Below, one piece after another: positions 10,985-23,694 of a DNA stretch of 64,000 nt. The notes below the pieces were generated by a model, which worked only from the letters and a program-made list of their open reading frames with translations, was not told where the DNA came from and made no database searches. Location: the NCBI GenBank assembly GCA_038049695.1, contig CP142453.1, positions 114,220,001 through 114,284,000 of the forward strand, given 5' to 3'. The translations under genes and the position numbers were made by a program. The stretch's first letter is position 1. Each line of letters starts with the position of its first letter. Origin of the DNA: Cinnamomum chago. Taxonomy: Eukaryota; Streptophyta; Magnoliopsida; Laurales; Lauraceae.

Positions 10985-13533
10985 ATGTCAGACAGAGAGG
11001 TGTTGTTCATATTCCACTATGACGGTGACTTTCAATTTGACATCAGCCGTCCGGTGTACAGTGGAGGAAAACAAAAAATGAAATATTTATCGTCAGACAT
11101 CTCTTATCAATGCCTGGCTAACGAAGCAATGGAATCATCAAATTGGGATACAGTCATCCAGAATTTAAGCATGCAATACCTTCATCACAACGGACGGGCA
11201 TTCTCAATGGCTAGCATTGACGATGATAATGATGTTCGTCTTATGTTCAAAGCATCGGGAAATGAAACGAATGGGATATACTTGTACGTCTCTAATAGTC
11301 CGAACAACAATGAAAGTATAGGGGGAGAGGACATGTATGCCTACTAATTGTCTCACTAAATTTTAAATGCGAAATTAATTATTTATGTTAGCACTTGCTT
11401 ATTTATGCGCCGAATCATTGTAGGTTACGAAGGACCGCAGTAGGATTTAAGAGTCCAAAAATGCCAAGCAGGTCGTCAGCCAGTTTGAAGAGGGAACAAG
11501 TGAAGTTATCAACAAGTCCTCGAGAACAACCCACCGCTGATCTCCGCGATGACACAGACATGCATTATCCATCTGTGCGGGATGATGATGTATGCAATGA
11601 GGCGTTAGATGGTCATATCGACCTTGGGATGATGCGTGCTGATGATATCCATCTTAACCAACATCCCTCTAATGGACAGCTTCATTCAAAACCAATATTC
11701 AAGGCCGAAAGTTGCAGGGATGAAGTCAATCAAACCAATACCGATCTACGGTCTAATGAAATTCCAAAAGTTGATTCTGATGATAGAATGGAGCCTGATG
11801 ACATGGAAATGGAATTTGGCAACAACTCCGCACGAGAGATGAGGATTGGCCGTGTTTTTCCTGATCGACAGATGTTCCGGAATACGTTGGCGAAGTTTGC
11901 AATATACGGTAACTTCACTCTTAAACATTTGAAGACCAACATGACCAAAGTGACTGCACGATGCAAAGATCAGGATTGTCCATGGCGTATTCATGCTTCG
12001 ATTGTCGAATCAGGACCACAATTTAAAGTTAGGACGTACAATCCTAACCATCGATGCTCAAAGCCACTGATGGGCATGGCACATCAACAGGCAACCTCGG
12101 CGCTTATTAGAGAGTTCATCATGGAACGGGTCAGGCAGAATGTGAATTTGAAACTGAAGGAGATCATGAATGACTATCAGATGGAGTTTGGTTCAATAAT
12201 TAGTTACAGAAAGGCTTATATAGCAAAGGAGATGGCACTTTGTATTGTGCGAGGATCATATGAAGAGTCCTTCCAGCTGCTACCTCGTTATTGTAAGGAA
12301 CTTGAGTTGACTAACCCTGACACTGTGACAAACATAGATACCACTTCGGATGACCGTTTCAGAAGATTTTTTTGGGCGTTCGGACCGTGCATAAGATCTT
12401 ACACGTCTTCGTTGAGACCAGTGATTGCTGTAGACGGTTCACACCTCCGAGGCAAGTATCCAGGTGTGTTGCTTGTTGCCGTGACGCATGATGCTAACCA
12501 TAAGCTACTTCCCATCGCCTTTGCCTTTGCGGAAGCCGAGCGGCGCGATAGCTGGGAGTGGTTCCTTGCGAACTTGTCCATATCTCTAGGAGAGCCAACT
12601 AACCTTACTATTGTTTCAGACCGGCAGAAGTGTCTCATTCCAGCGTTGAAGAACACCATACCGCATGCAATGCACTGTTACTGCTGCCGTCACATTGCTG
12701 AGAACATCAAAGCTGCTTTCAGTGACGGGGCAATCGTGATGAAATTTTGGCTTGCAGCAACGTCATAGAGGCCATGCGAGTATGAGGCTTATATGACAGA
12801 TATCCGTGCAGTTAGCCAGGAGGCTTTCAATTACATTGATGCAATTAGGCGGCAACGGTGGGCAAATGCATACATAGAAGGTCGTCGGTACGACATGCTA
12901 ACTAGCAATGCAGCCGAGTGCACTAATAGTCTCCTAAAAGACACGCGAGTCCTGCCCATTACGAAACAAGTTGAGGAGATACGAGCAAAGTTAATGGACT
13001 TCTATCAAAAGCGGCATCTTCAGTCTGAAAGCATAACAACTCGTCTTACCCCGTATGCGGAGAAAGTTCTCAGTCAAGAAATGGATGAAGCTCGCCGATT
13101 GCATGTTCGTGTGGCTGGCATCGTAGAATTTCAGGTTCAGTCTGCGGAGTATGTTGACGTTGTTGATCTTGAACGGAAATCCTGCACATGTCGGAAATGG
13201 GAGATATTGGGTATCCCGTGTTGCCATGCATTGGCTGCAATGAAAATGAGAAACTACGATCCATACGAATTCTGTGAGCATTGGTATTTTGCGAGCACGT
13301 ATCGTACAACGTACAGTGAAGTGATTCATTCTACCCGTGACAGCAAGCAATGGGAGCACACAGCCGAATTGAGAATTATTCCACCAATGGCCAGTAAACA
13401 GCCCGGACGCCCGAAAAAGAACAGGATTCGAACTGAAGATATTGGCCGTGTTCGAAGGGCAGTAACGTGCTCAAATTGCAAGGGGAGAGGCCACAACCGT
13501 GGAAGTTGTCGCAATCCTCCCGTGCTCAGTTGA
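10985..13533 (+). pseudogene. MuDR-type MULE transposase, two exons, one in-frame stop
   Basis: Exon 1 is 10985-11334 and exon 2 is 11424-13533. The 89 bp intron begins GTATGC and ends TTGTAG, and joining keeps frame. The 819-codon product has an N-terminal PB1-like part (FHYDGDFQFD), a MuDR DNA-binding region (CKDQDCPWRIHAS), then the RNase H-fold core. The first Asp is in VDGSHL (~residue 454), the second in VSDRQKC (~516), and the Glu in AECTNSLL (~615). A SWIM zinc finger follows (CTCRKWEILGIPCCHAL, ~704-720), then a C-terminal zinc knuckle (CSNCKGRGHNRGSC, ~799). A TAG at 12766-12768 (~residue 565) splits the core before the catalytic Glu; the frame continues unbroken afterwards. Unless read through or supplied in trans, the protein is inactive. 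Confidence 0.93.
11335..11423 (+). other. Transposase intron
   Basis: GTATGC donor and ATTGTAG acceptor. Removal joins the exon 1 frame to the exon 2 frame through a split ATG codon. Without splicing, exon 1 ends at a stop at 11345-11347. Confidence 0.8.
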
Positions 13534-14515
<982 letters not shown>

Positions 14516-14544
14516 ATCGAGCTTGAAATTACGGCAGATATCAG

Positions 14545-15740
14545 TAATTAATACTACCGATATCGGCCATAGTAATACATGACCTGTTCAGTTAAAAAAG
14601 CCTGAGTTTGAATGTATGGCCGATATCGGTCATTTGGATGACCGATATCGGCCGTTCTGTACATGACCTGTTTTTTTATAGTCTCAGTTAAGGAAGCCTG
14701 AGTTTGAATGTATGGCCGATATCGGTAATTATTTATGGCCGATATCGGTAATTATTTATGACCGATATCGGCCATTCTGTACATGACCTGTTTTTTTATA
14801 GTCTCAGTTAAGGTGCCTGAGTTTAAAAGTATGGCCGATATCGGTCGTTTGTATGACCGATATCGGCCGTTCTGTACATGACCTGTTTTTTTATAGTCTC
14901 AGTTAAGGAAGCCTGAGTTTTAATGTATGGCCGATATCGGTCGTTTGTATGACCGATATCGGCCGTTCTGTACATGACCTGTTTTTTTATAGTTTCAGTT
15001 AATGGTGTCTGAGTCTGAATTTTTGGCCGATATCGGTCAATATTATGACCGATATCGACCGTTCTGTAAATGACCTGTTTTTTTATAGTCTCAGTTAAGG
15101 GAGCCTGAGTCTGAATGTATGGCCGATATCGGTCATTATTTATGACCGATATCGGCCATTCTGTAAATGACCTGTTTTTTTATAGTCTCAGTTAAGGGAG
15201 CCTGAGTCTGAATGTATGGCCGATATCGGTCATTATTTATGACCGATATCGGCCATTCTGTACATAACCTGTTTTTTTATAGTCTCAGTTAAGGAAGCCT
15301 GAGTTTGAATGTATGGCCGATATCGGTCATTTGTATGACCGATATCGGCCGTTCTGTACATGACCTGTTTTTTTATAGTCTCAGTTAAGGTGCCTGAGTT
15401 TGAAAGTATGGTTGATATCGGTCATTATTATGGTCGATATCGGCCGTATTAATACATGACCTGTTTTTTTATAGCCTCAGTTAAGGGACCCTGAGTTTGA
15501 AATTATGGCCGATATCGGCGATAGTTATACATGACCTGTTTTTTTCAGACTCAGTTAAGGGAGCCTGGGTATGTAATTATAGCCGATATCGGTGGGTATT
15601 ATGACCGATATCGGCTGTAGTAATACATGACCTGTTTTTTATAGCCCCAGTTAAGGAAAAATGTGCATGGAGTGATGGCCGATATCGGTTGTTATGTTGA
15701 CCGATATCGGTGAGTGTCTACATGGCATGTTTCTTTAATA
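14545..15740. repeat. Hairpin minisatellite, about 13 units of 75-100 bp, with CCGATATCGG palindromes
   Basis: The phrase 'catgacctgtttttttatag', followed by 'tctcagttaagg' and 'gcctgagtttgaatgt', recurs about every 97 bp, with landmarks from about 14578 to 15720. Between phrases most units hold two copies of CCGATATCGG in opposed context. In the best units (15119-15159 and the next) the 18 nt word ATGGCCGATATCGGTCAT is followed by TATTT and its exact reverse complement, a 41 nt perfect hairpin. The same palindrome is found at the inner edge of both MULE terminal repeats and near 21461. The array lies between the convergent 3' ends of the two MULE genes. Confidence 0.95.
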
Positions 15741-16003
15741 GTCTCAGTTATAAGTCAGCCTGTTTTCAACTAATCCACATCAAGAAACACAGACAACCAT
15801 GAAATTCTATACAAATGAAAGTTCTATACAGCCTGTCTAAATACAACCCATTGAGAACATTTTGAATGTCAAATTCTATACAAATGAAAATGAACACCAC
15901 AACCACCAATCTTTCTATACAATCTAAGTTATGAAGTCCAGTGATTCACATTTGATAACATGCAGACTAATCCACTTTCAAAGTTCCCGGCTGATCAAAT
16001 TCT
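15741..16003. other. MULE spacer, 3' region of the PMD-Ulp1 gene
   Basis: Short non-coding stretch between the minisatellite and the Ulp1 stop codon, with a small internal repeat (ctatacaaatgaaa twice). Nothing else supported. Confidence 0.5.
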
Positions 16004-19000
16004 TCATGGGAGTGATGCCAAGTGGGTCAAGCCCAGTCTATTAGCGTTCAATTGCCAACTCCGTTTGAAGAGTTCCACGACTATTTTGCTTCGAAAGTAA
16101 CGCATGTCTGATTGCTTAAAGGCGATGGAAAGCCGGTGGACACAGTGAGTGGCAAAGGCCATTGCAAATACTCCACAATCACTCGTATTGTTCTGTCGAG
16201 GGATGTCCGTCTTTTCAACTAGTGGCCATAGAAATGGGTTGCTCCACCCAAAATGGCTATACCATTCGGCCAACCATCCCATCTACATAAAACATCGGGT
16301 CTAAATGTCAGCAATGGACAGAAGAATTTGAAATTCGCGTTCGAGATAAACTGCCTCTTGGCATGGAGGAAGAAAAACTTACAAACTTTTGCGCATGTTT
16401 AAATGATCGGCGATCGCCTTCCATGCTATTGTAAAACTCCCATCTCTTCTCATCAACCAGTCCGACCAATAATGTGAAATGTGACCTCTGGTAGACAATG
16501 AATATCAGCGTTCGCGCTTCCCTCGCTTCCAACACCCTGTGCCCGTACTTCCCAAAAACTGCCTCCATGGCTGTGTCACCACTATCGCGCCACCAACTCT
16601 GCATACATTGAATTGATCAATGTGGGTACAATATTCCAATGTAAATATAATAAAGGATTTACCCAACCAGTGTTTAGTTTGTACTTACACAGACACTCGG
16701 GTCGGCAATGAAGCATGAATCACACCCAATTCTCAATATCTCAAAGTTATAATAAATGATGTTAGTGTCCATCCAAGTTCCCTCATCAAGGACATTCTTC
16801 AAATCATCTGCCTTGATCAATGTGCAAACATCACCAAGCTCATCTTTCCTGTAACAGTGAATATGACCAAACACACGTAAGCACTTCAATCCAACAAATT
16901 AACATGATCACCACTAAACCAACATACCTGTCATCGTAGTATTCTAGAAAACCTTTGAGGAAGAATTTGTCACCATCAGACAGCACGTAGTCGCTCCGAA
17001 CGATATCATGCGTGTAGTCTTCAAACTTCAACGGTATCTTGCGCATTCGGGGCAACCGTTTGATCCTCCATACCAATGACACAAGGGTGGCCAATGGCGC
17101 TGCAACCACCAAAGCAGAGTCACTGGATACCGTAAATGGGGATGCGAACAAATTCCTGCTGACTGGTGGGGTCTGAACATTTTCCTGGGGTGCTGGCTCA
17201 GTCGGGGGTTGTTCCCTGCTGCTACCTGATCCCTCGGCATTTATGCTCACGAGGTTCGGTTCCTCGACCGTGGATTTTCTTTTAGCAGATTTAGTCTTTT
17301 TAGCCGGACTTTTTTGCGCAGGCCTCTTGGTATGCTTAAATGTGATCAAGATTTTCTTCTCCGTGGCGTCATTATCAGACGCCGAGCTGCTGCATCCATC
17401 GAATGAGAAGTTCTCCCAATTCGTCCCAAAACCCGACTTAAACTTAGCTAGCTTTTTCGAAATTGACATGGATAGCTTGTCGATTGGCGTTTTCCTGCGT
17501 GCAGAACGTTCGAGGCTCCGTTCGATGCGTGCGACCATGTCTTGAGCCTGTTGATCAAAGAAGTAATTGAATTATCGACAGTTTGAAAAAAAAAATCAAG
17601 GAACTAGTGTAACAGTCAATTATAGGGTGTAATTGATATACATGCTTCTGTGGGATGGTGGGCTCATCCTCAGTGCGGGTCTCCTTTGCCGGCACCTCGG
17701 CCGTGGGGACATCAGATGCAGGGACATCGGACGCAGGCTGCTCCGTTGCCTCTCCTCTACCAATAAACATCAACGTATTCTCCGTATACCATTCCATGTA
17801 CTCTTCGGACTGCGCAGCTGCAGCACAAGCCTCACCTTGAAGTCCAAGCTGGGCTCTTGCTCCCCACGACGACACGACATCCTTATCCATCGTTGCCGCA
17901 TAATCGACAACAGACCTGAACGTCCTTTCTCGTCTTAAGATCGGCATTGTAAAAGGCGGTGGGACTATTTCTTTGAGCCCGAATTGTTTCATAACACGCC
18001 AAGTGTTGTGGCGCTCGACAATCCAATACCATATCAAAACAGTGGACGAATGTAGGAGAGTACGATCCACTTTAGAGACCTTTGAAAAAAACTTTGGGCT
18101 GTACCCTTCATATGGTTGCCATATGAACTGCAATACACATCAGCAGCGAAACAGTTAGTCCAGTATCTCAGCAAAATAGAATGCATATAATCGAACACCG
18201 AACTAAGGAGCTAGTCAATTTCTTGTTTTACCTCGTCAACTTTCAAATTGTTTAACTGTCCTCTCACCTCCTTGACTGAGGTGAGTGGTGGATTTTCGGC
18301 CAACCTCTTCATCCATGTCTTGCATAGTGGGAATTATATGTCCCCCTGCCACAAGTCTTTTGGCTTAGGACACCTTCCGATTGACATCCTTGTATAAGCC
18401 CATATCTGCACCAGATTACATCACAATAAAGAGTTAGTTCAAATTAAATTAAAAATTCAAACCAACAGTCACTATGAGAATAAAGACCTGTAATAGTTGT
18501 AGAGGCCCGGTTGGCGTCCTGCACAGGTGCCCTTCAAGCTCACGTTGCTTATCTTTCCCCTCTTCCACAGCAACTAGCTTCTCCGGACCCCATCGAGAGG
18601 CATTGGTCAACATCCTATACAGATCCGCGAGACAAGCCGGTGCCCATGCATACGGTTTAAATTCTTTGAACAGCTCTAGTATGTAGGCCGGTCCACGGGC
18701 ACCAGTAGTCTGCGAAACGAGCTGACCGGACACTAGAAAGAAGAGATAGGCTCGCGTTGCCCGGATCTCGTAATCCTTGTATTTTTTATGCTTCTTTTTT
18801 TTCTCAAGTTGGGCAGCTGAAAAATTGTCTTCAAGCCACTTGAACTTCACTGTTATACCATGGTAGTCACGCTTCTCCGGTCGAATGCCAAGTACCTCCT
18901 CGCACACCGACGCTACGAACTTCCCCGGGAAAGTTCGTCCAGCTACAGGTGGGCCATCTACGGGTAGGCCGTAGATGTATGCAACATCTTCCAGGGTGAC

Positions 19001-19410
19001 AGTTGCTTCACCCGACGGAAAGTGGAAGGTATTTATCTCCGGGCGCCACCTTTCAACTAGACCGGTTATTAGCGCATGATCAAAGACCATGCGATCGATT
19101 TCTGCTAGGTAGTGGAGGCCCGTCTGCCTCACGTATGCCTTTTGTTGTTTTGTTAGCTGCCATATATTTCGGTCCGGATTGGTTGGTATGCATCTCAGCC
19201 GTCCCAAATCCTAGCAACGTAACAATTGCCAAATGTGGTTAGCAAGTACAAAACGAATATATCCAATAACAATGTGCATCAATACTTTGAAATGTTTAAT
19301 TCATTTTGTGTGATACAGTATACCTCTCCTTGCCGAATCCCCTCCGACACGTGAAGGCTTTGGTTGTATAGTAGAACCTTCGGAGACTTGGGGGCTTGTC
19401 CTTCACCTTC
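16004..19410 (-). pseudogene. PMD-Ulp1 fusion gene (plant mobile domain plus C48 cysteine protease), eight exons, one in-frame stop
   Basis: Exons on minus: 19410-19324, 19210-18488, 18405-18232, 18127-17642, 17547-16928, 16848-16689, 16598-16383 and 16282-16004. All junctions are GT-AG and keep phase, giving 914 codons from the first exon I can place; the start codon was not found. Exons 1-4 are the plant mobile domain (INTFHFPSGEATVTLEDVAY; IWQPYEGYSP). Exon 5 is a basic, low-complexity linker with KKTKSAKRK. Exons 6-8 are an Ulp1/C48 protease: His in SHFTLLVGL (~790), Asn where Asp is usual in EFYNSM (~807), Gln in PRQNN (~852) and the nucleophile Cys in TSDCG (~858). A TAA in exon 3 (~codon 294, after WQGDI) truncates it. 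Ulp1 enzymes cleave SUMO; the role here is unknown. Confidence 0.9.
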
Positions 19411-21845
19411 CTGCAAAAGAATATGAATGTCGGTAACTTACAAACATACACGTTGTATGTGAATTCATTCAAGAAAAAATATAAAAAAAATTGACATAAA
19501 ACTATTTATTAAAAGTTCACATGTGTTATTTTGAAGCTTGCGCAAAGCCAGCATGAGGCTTCATATAAACAACAGGAGGTTGCAATGAAGTCTCTTGTTG
19601 AATTCTGCAGACAAAAGTCATTCATTGCAGAGATGTATGCAAACTTGGACTGTGACATAGCCTGTCGTAATGTTTTTTAAGACTTGGAAACCTGCTGTCA
19701 AAGAGCGCATCTCCAGTGAAATGTCTAATGTCTGTCATGCACATTATTGCATTGGATGGTTTGATCGCCATCATCCAGGGCATGGATGAGAGGATTGGAA
19801 ATTCGACTCCTGTTCTGGAATAAGGACCACTCTCCTCTCTCTCTACTAACTGACCTGCATAACTTCCCAAAAAAAAAAAAAACAAACCAACTTCCCACAC
19901 CACCACGAATAGGCGAGTTCTGAAAATGCATCTCTTAGAAAGGCACTAAAAGACAAGGCATTGAAACCTTTTAAGAAAATTCTGTATAAAGGATATGTAC
20001 AACCCAAATTTGGAATGGGGGTGTTCTGACTCTTCTTCTCCCCTCTTACAACAAATAAAATGAAATTATAAGTTATGGATAGAAATGAGAAACGATGCAA
20101 AGGAAATAATCATTTTGAAGTATTCTCAACTGAACATCATTGTAGCCAGCAGTAGCCTTATGCCTTCCGTAAATCTTTTCAAGTCCAGCAACAAACTGTC
20201 TATGGACTTCATCCACCCAAATAAAAAAAAATTTTGATTACCACTTAAGCAAACTGTCTATGAACTACATCCACCAGCCCAAAAAAAAAAAAAATTTGAT
20301 TACCACTTGATCATCATCATTAAAGCCTTATCCCATCAAACAGATGATTTGATTACCACATGAATTAGCTATAAAAATTACTTTCACATGAAATCGCGTA
20401 CTATACCCAGTGAGAAGTTGAGAACGAGAGTTTCTCCACTACTTATCTAACATACAAAACAATAATCTAACATACAAAACAATAAACCAAATTGAGCACT
20501 CTAACCTGGTTATTATCCATAAAGCCAAAGGTCCATCTAGATCATTGTAAGCCTAATTTAAGAAATTCTGTTTCCATGTAAATCATAATTCACACAGTTC
20601 AACAACGTGATTTACATTTAAGTTGCACCATTTTTTTCTAAATTGGGCTGTCATGACCAACTGCATGTAGTCAGAGTTACATGCAATAGGAGAAAGGTAA
20701 CTTGATTACAGGAAGTATCCAAAGAGGGCCAGAAGTCAGAAATATGGATGGTTCATGGCCTAGACTTCCACTGGGTTGATCCTTTCATGTTCACTGTCAA
20801 TTGTTGGCAGCATTCTTTCTTCACATCTGTTTGCATACAAACTGATGCCCATTAAGATCATCAACACAGTTAACATTTGATGTCCCTGACAGATCTACAG
20901 AAGTATGCATACTGTGATTGGTCCAAACCATTTACCATCTTTTGTTTACATAAGCCGGAGTGTGTTGCACTTGCCACATTAACTGAAGCAATTCAACAAG
21001 AGTTGTCCTTGAGTATTGATAAACACAAGGTGTATACTTGTGTTGAAACACAACTTGGGGTTGGGGGTTTGTAGCTTTGAAAGTTTGAGTTTAAGGAAGG
21101 CTGTTGGAGATTGAATAAACTCAAACTATTTGTGTCAGTTTTGTTTCAATAAAGGGTCCTGTCATCACCAAGTCTTTGTTTGATCAGGTCTTTACCTGTT
21201 TTGCACATTCATAGGTAGTGCCACAAATATAGGAAGTAGTGGTGGCTTAGTTGAGTCAGTTGAAGTTTTCTTTTAGTTGCAAGTAATCTGTAAACACATA
21301 TAAATTGGTGTAATCTGTTGGCTAAAATAGATAGAGCAATAGATTTGTGCGTCACAATAGATTCCACGACTCTAACTCCATTATTCTACAAGTCACGCGC
21401 ATCAACCTATAAGAAGCTATTCATAAACTGCCTCGTTTGGGGGAGATTTATAAAATATAGCCGATATCGGCCATATACAATTCAATATGTCAAATTTAAA
21501 GTTGGAGATCTAGATATCACATCTGCACAATGGGTAATGAAGATGAGAAGAAGATGGGAAGATGAGGAGAAGAAGAACAGAATAACAGAGCCATGAAACC
21601 GAACCCTAGAACAAGACGTCTTCATTCAAAATCTAGGGCACAAAGAAAAAGGGTTGAAATGAGGAAGAAAGGTACCTCCATGCGAGCCACCTTCGAAAAA
21701 TTGGCGCCAAAGTGCTTGGAACCACCTGCTTGGGACCACTGGAAAGGGGGAGACTGTTGGCAGCGAGAGACGAAAGGGAATGAGGGAAAATGATGGTCGA
21801 ACGAAAAGGGAAAGGGGCCACAGCGAGGGATTGCTGGAACTGATT
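19411..21845. other. MULE interior upstream of the PMD-Ulp1 gene
   Basis: Expected to hold the missing first exon and promoter of the PMD-Ulp1 gene, but I could not place them. Contains a duplicated block around 20190-20310 (aactgtctatg...cttcatccac, then a run of A and 'tttgattaccactt'), a 24 bp direct repeat near 20445-20480, and another palindrome copy (GCCGATATCGGCC) at about 21461-21473. A short RTE-like 'gatcatcatcattaaagcct' patch lies at 20309. Confidence 0.5.
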
Positions 21846-21984
21846 ATGGCCGATATCGGCCATATAGCCAAAATACAAAAAAAAATACAAATACAGCCCT
21901 TGAGGACCTAATCTAATAATACGAGGATTTTGGGACCCCATGAGTGGTATAAGGACCTACAGGGATTTATTTGGTAAATTCCTC
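21846..21984 (-). repeat. Right MULE terminal inverted repeat
   Basis: Reverse complement begins GAGGAATTTACCAAATAAAT; the inner edge carries GGCCGATATCGGCC at 21848-21861. Confidence 0.93.
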
Positions 21985-21993
21985 TAGATTTTA
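21985..21993. repeat. Right 9 bp target-site duplication of the MULE
   Basis: TAGATTTTA, identical to 9988-9996. Confidence 0.95.
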
Positions 21994-23513
21994 ACTAAAA
22001 AGTAAAAACATAAAATGTTTTTGAATTAAATGATTTGAACATCAAGGAGAAAAAAGAAAAATAAAAGATCATACGACATCGTGGTATAAAAAAGCATGGT
22101 AAATCTTTTTATATAAGATTTTCAGTTAAAACTAAATTAATAGTTACTTGCAGGGTAAGTGGGAAGGTGATATTTGTGCTCATTCATCTTTTTTTTCTAA
22201 AAGCAGACACACTGGTTTTCAAGATCAAGAACAGTGAAAATAATTGTTTATAAGAACATTGAAGTTCAAAAACAAAGCGAGTAAATACTTTTTACAGAGA
22301 CTCTTCCTCTTACCCCTTGCGGTCTTGCTTCTTGACTACCTCTGCAAGTCACCGACCCACCGACTTTAACTTTCTTTTGACTGTAGCGATTTGACCTCTG
22401 GATGCACTGACTGACTCTCACCTAATACAGTACTCTCACCTTCTCCCTTTCAGGACCTTTCAATGGGACTAGACCTGGCTGTCTTCTCATCAACCCATTG
22501 CTATAATGGGTTTATTTACGTGGGTTGAAGACTATGGTCCCTCCATTTACTTTGAGTGATTTTGATTTTATGGTTCTAATGGCTATGGTTGAACTGAAGT
22601 ATCCATTCTTTGATTGATAAAGGCTGTGTAACCACCTTATTTTTGTGATATCTAGAAATAACAATATCTAGCTTTGGTTTTCATTAAAATAACCTGCACT
22701 TCCATTGTAATATCAATCAAACAAAATGCATTTAATAAGGTTAAATTAAAATCTTACATGTTTGGTCCACTTTGTGAAGGTTTAAATTAAATCATTAAAA
22801 AGGGATGCCCGCCCATATTTGCTCATATAAGTCAACGTTTCATTGCTTGAATTACCCTTAATTTGGATTGGACAAAATTCAAAAAATACTTTTCAGTCGC
22901 GTATTTATCTTGAGGCTCATGTATAAACAAGGTATGTAGTTTTCAAAATAAATAATCATTTTTTAAAAAAAAAATGTTGAGGGGCCATATGTAAGAAATC
23001 ATAAAATTTTATCGAGTTTTTAGAAATTATGAGAGGGCCCACCAACCATCAAATAGAAACTGGCATTGCTAAAGAGAGGCCCGTTTATAGGTGAAAAATA
23101 AATTTATTAAGAAATCATTTTTTTTATTTTTGCTTTATTAACGTTTTTCTTGCCTCCAATGATTAACTAACACTTGGTTTTGAGAAGAGATGAATCCTTC
23201 TGTAGGTAACCATGGTGAAGCTACAACTTAAATGATTTAGTAATCTGAAAGGTGACCCCATCTATATAGATTCTTCGACCTCGATCACAACGTAATCTTC
23301 TCTGACACTATTGTGGTTATAATAAAAGTTTGGGCAAAGATGAAACTTGTTAATCTGATTAACACCATGATATTATTTGAACCAATCAAAAATTTATTTA
23401 ACATGTTCGAGGAAACTTATGAAGTGTATTAAAGGAGGAAACGGTTGTACTCAGATCATAATAGTGCCTTCATATGAATTTCTAGTGAAGACTGGTAGCA
23501 TCAAATTCTTGAG
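21994..23513. other. Non-coding, nothing recognised
   Basis: AT-rich sequence without a supportable gene, RNA or element end. Confidence 0.5.
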
Positions 23514-23521
23514 GTTGGAAT

Positions 23522-23686
23522 CAAGGGTGGACCTACATGGAGGCCCAGTGGGGCCTTAAATTTTCAAAATTTTATTTTTTACCACCAAATTTTTTGTAAA
23601 TTTTTATTTTGACCCCCTAAATTGTTAAAATTTTCTTTTAATAATTTTTATTTGGCCCTCAGTTCCATTTTTTGGGTCCGCCCTTG
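23522..23686. mobile_element. Small hAT-type MITE, 165 bp
   Basis: Left end CAAGGGTGGACC and right end GGGTCCGCCCTTG are inverted with one mismatch in the core. Flanks GTTGGAAT (23514-23521) and GTTGTAAT (23687-23694) match at 7 of 8. The interior is AT-rich and non-coding. Confidence 0.65.
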
Positions 23687-23694
23687 GTTGTAAT

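Noticed and set aside
14545-15740. Regular repeats resembling a CRISPR array
   Set aside because: Units vary in length and sequence, spacers are not unique, and the host is a plant; it is a transposon minisatellite.
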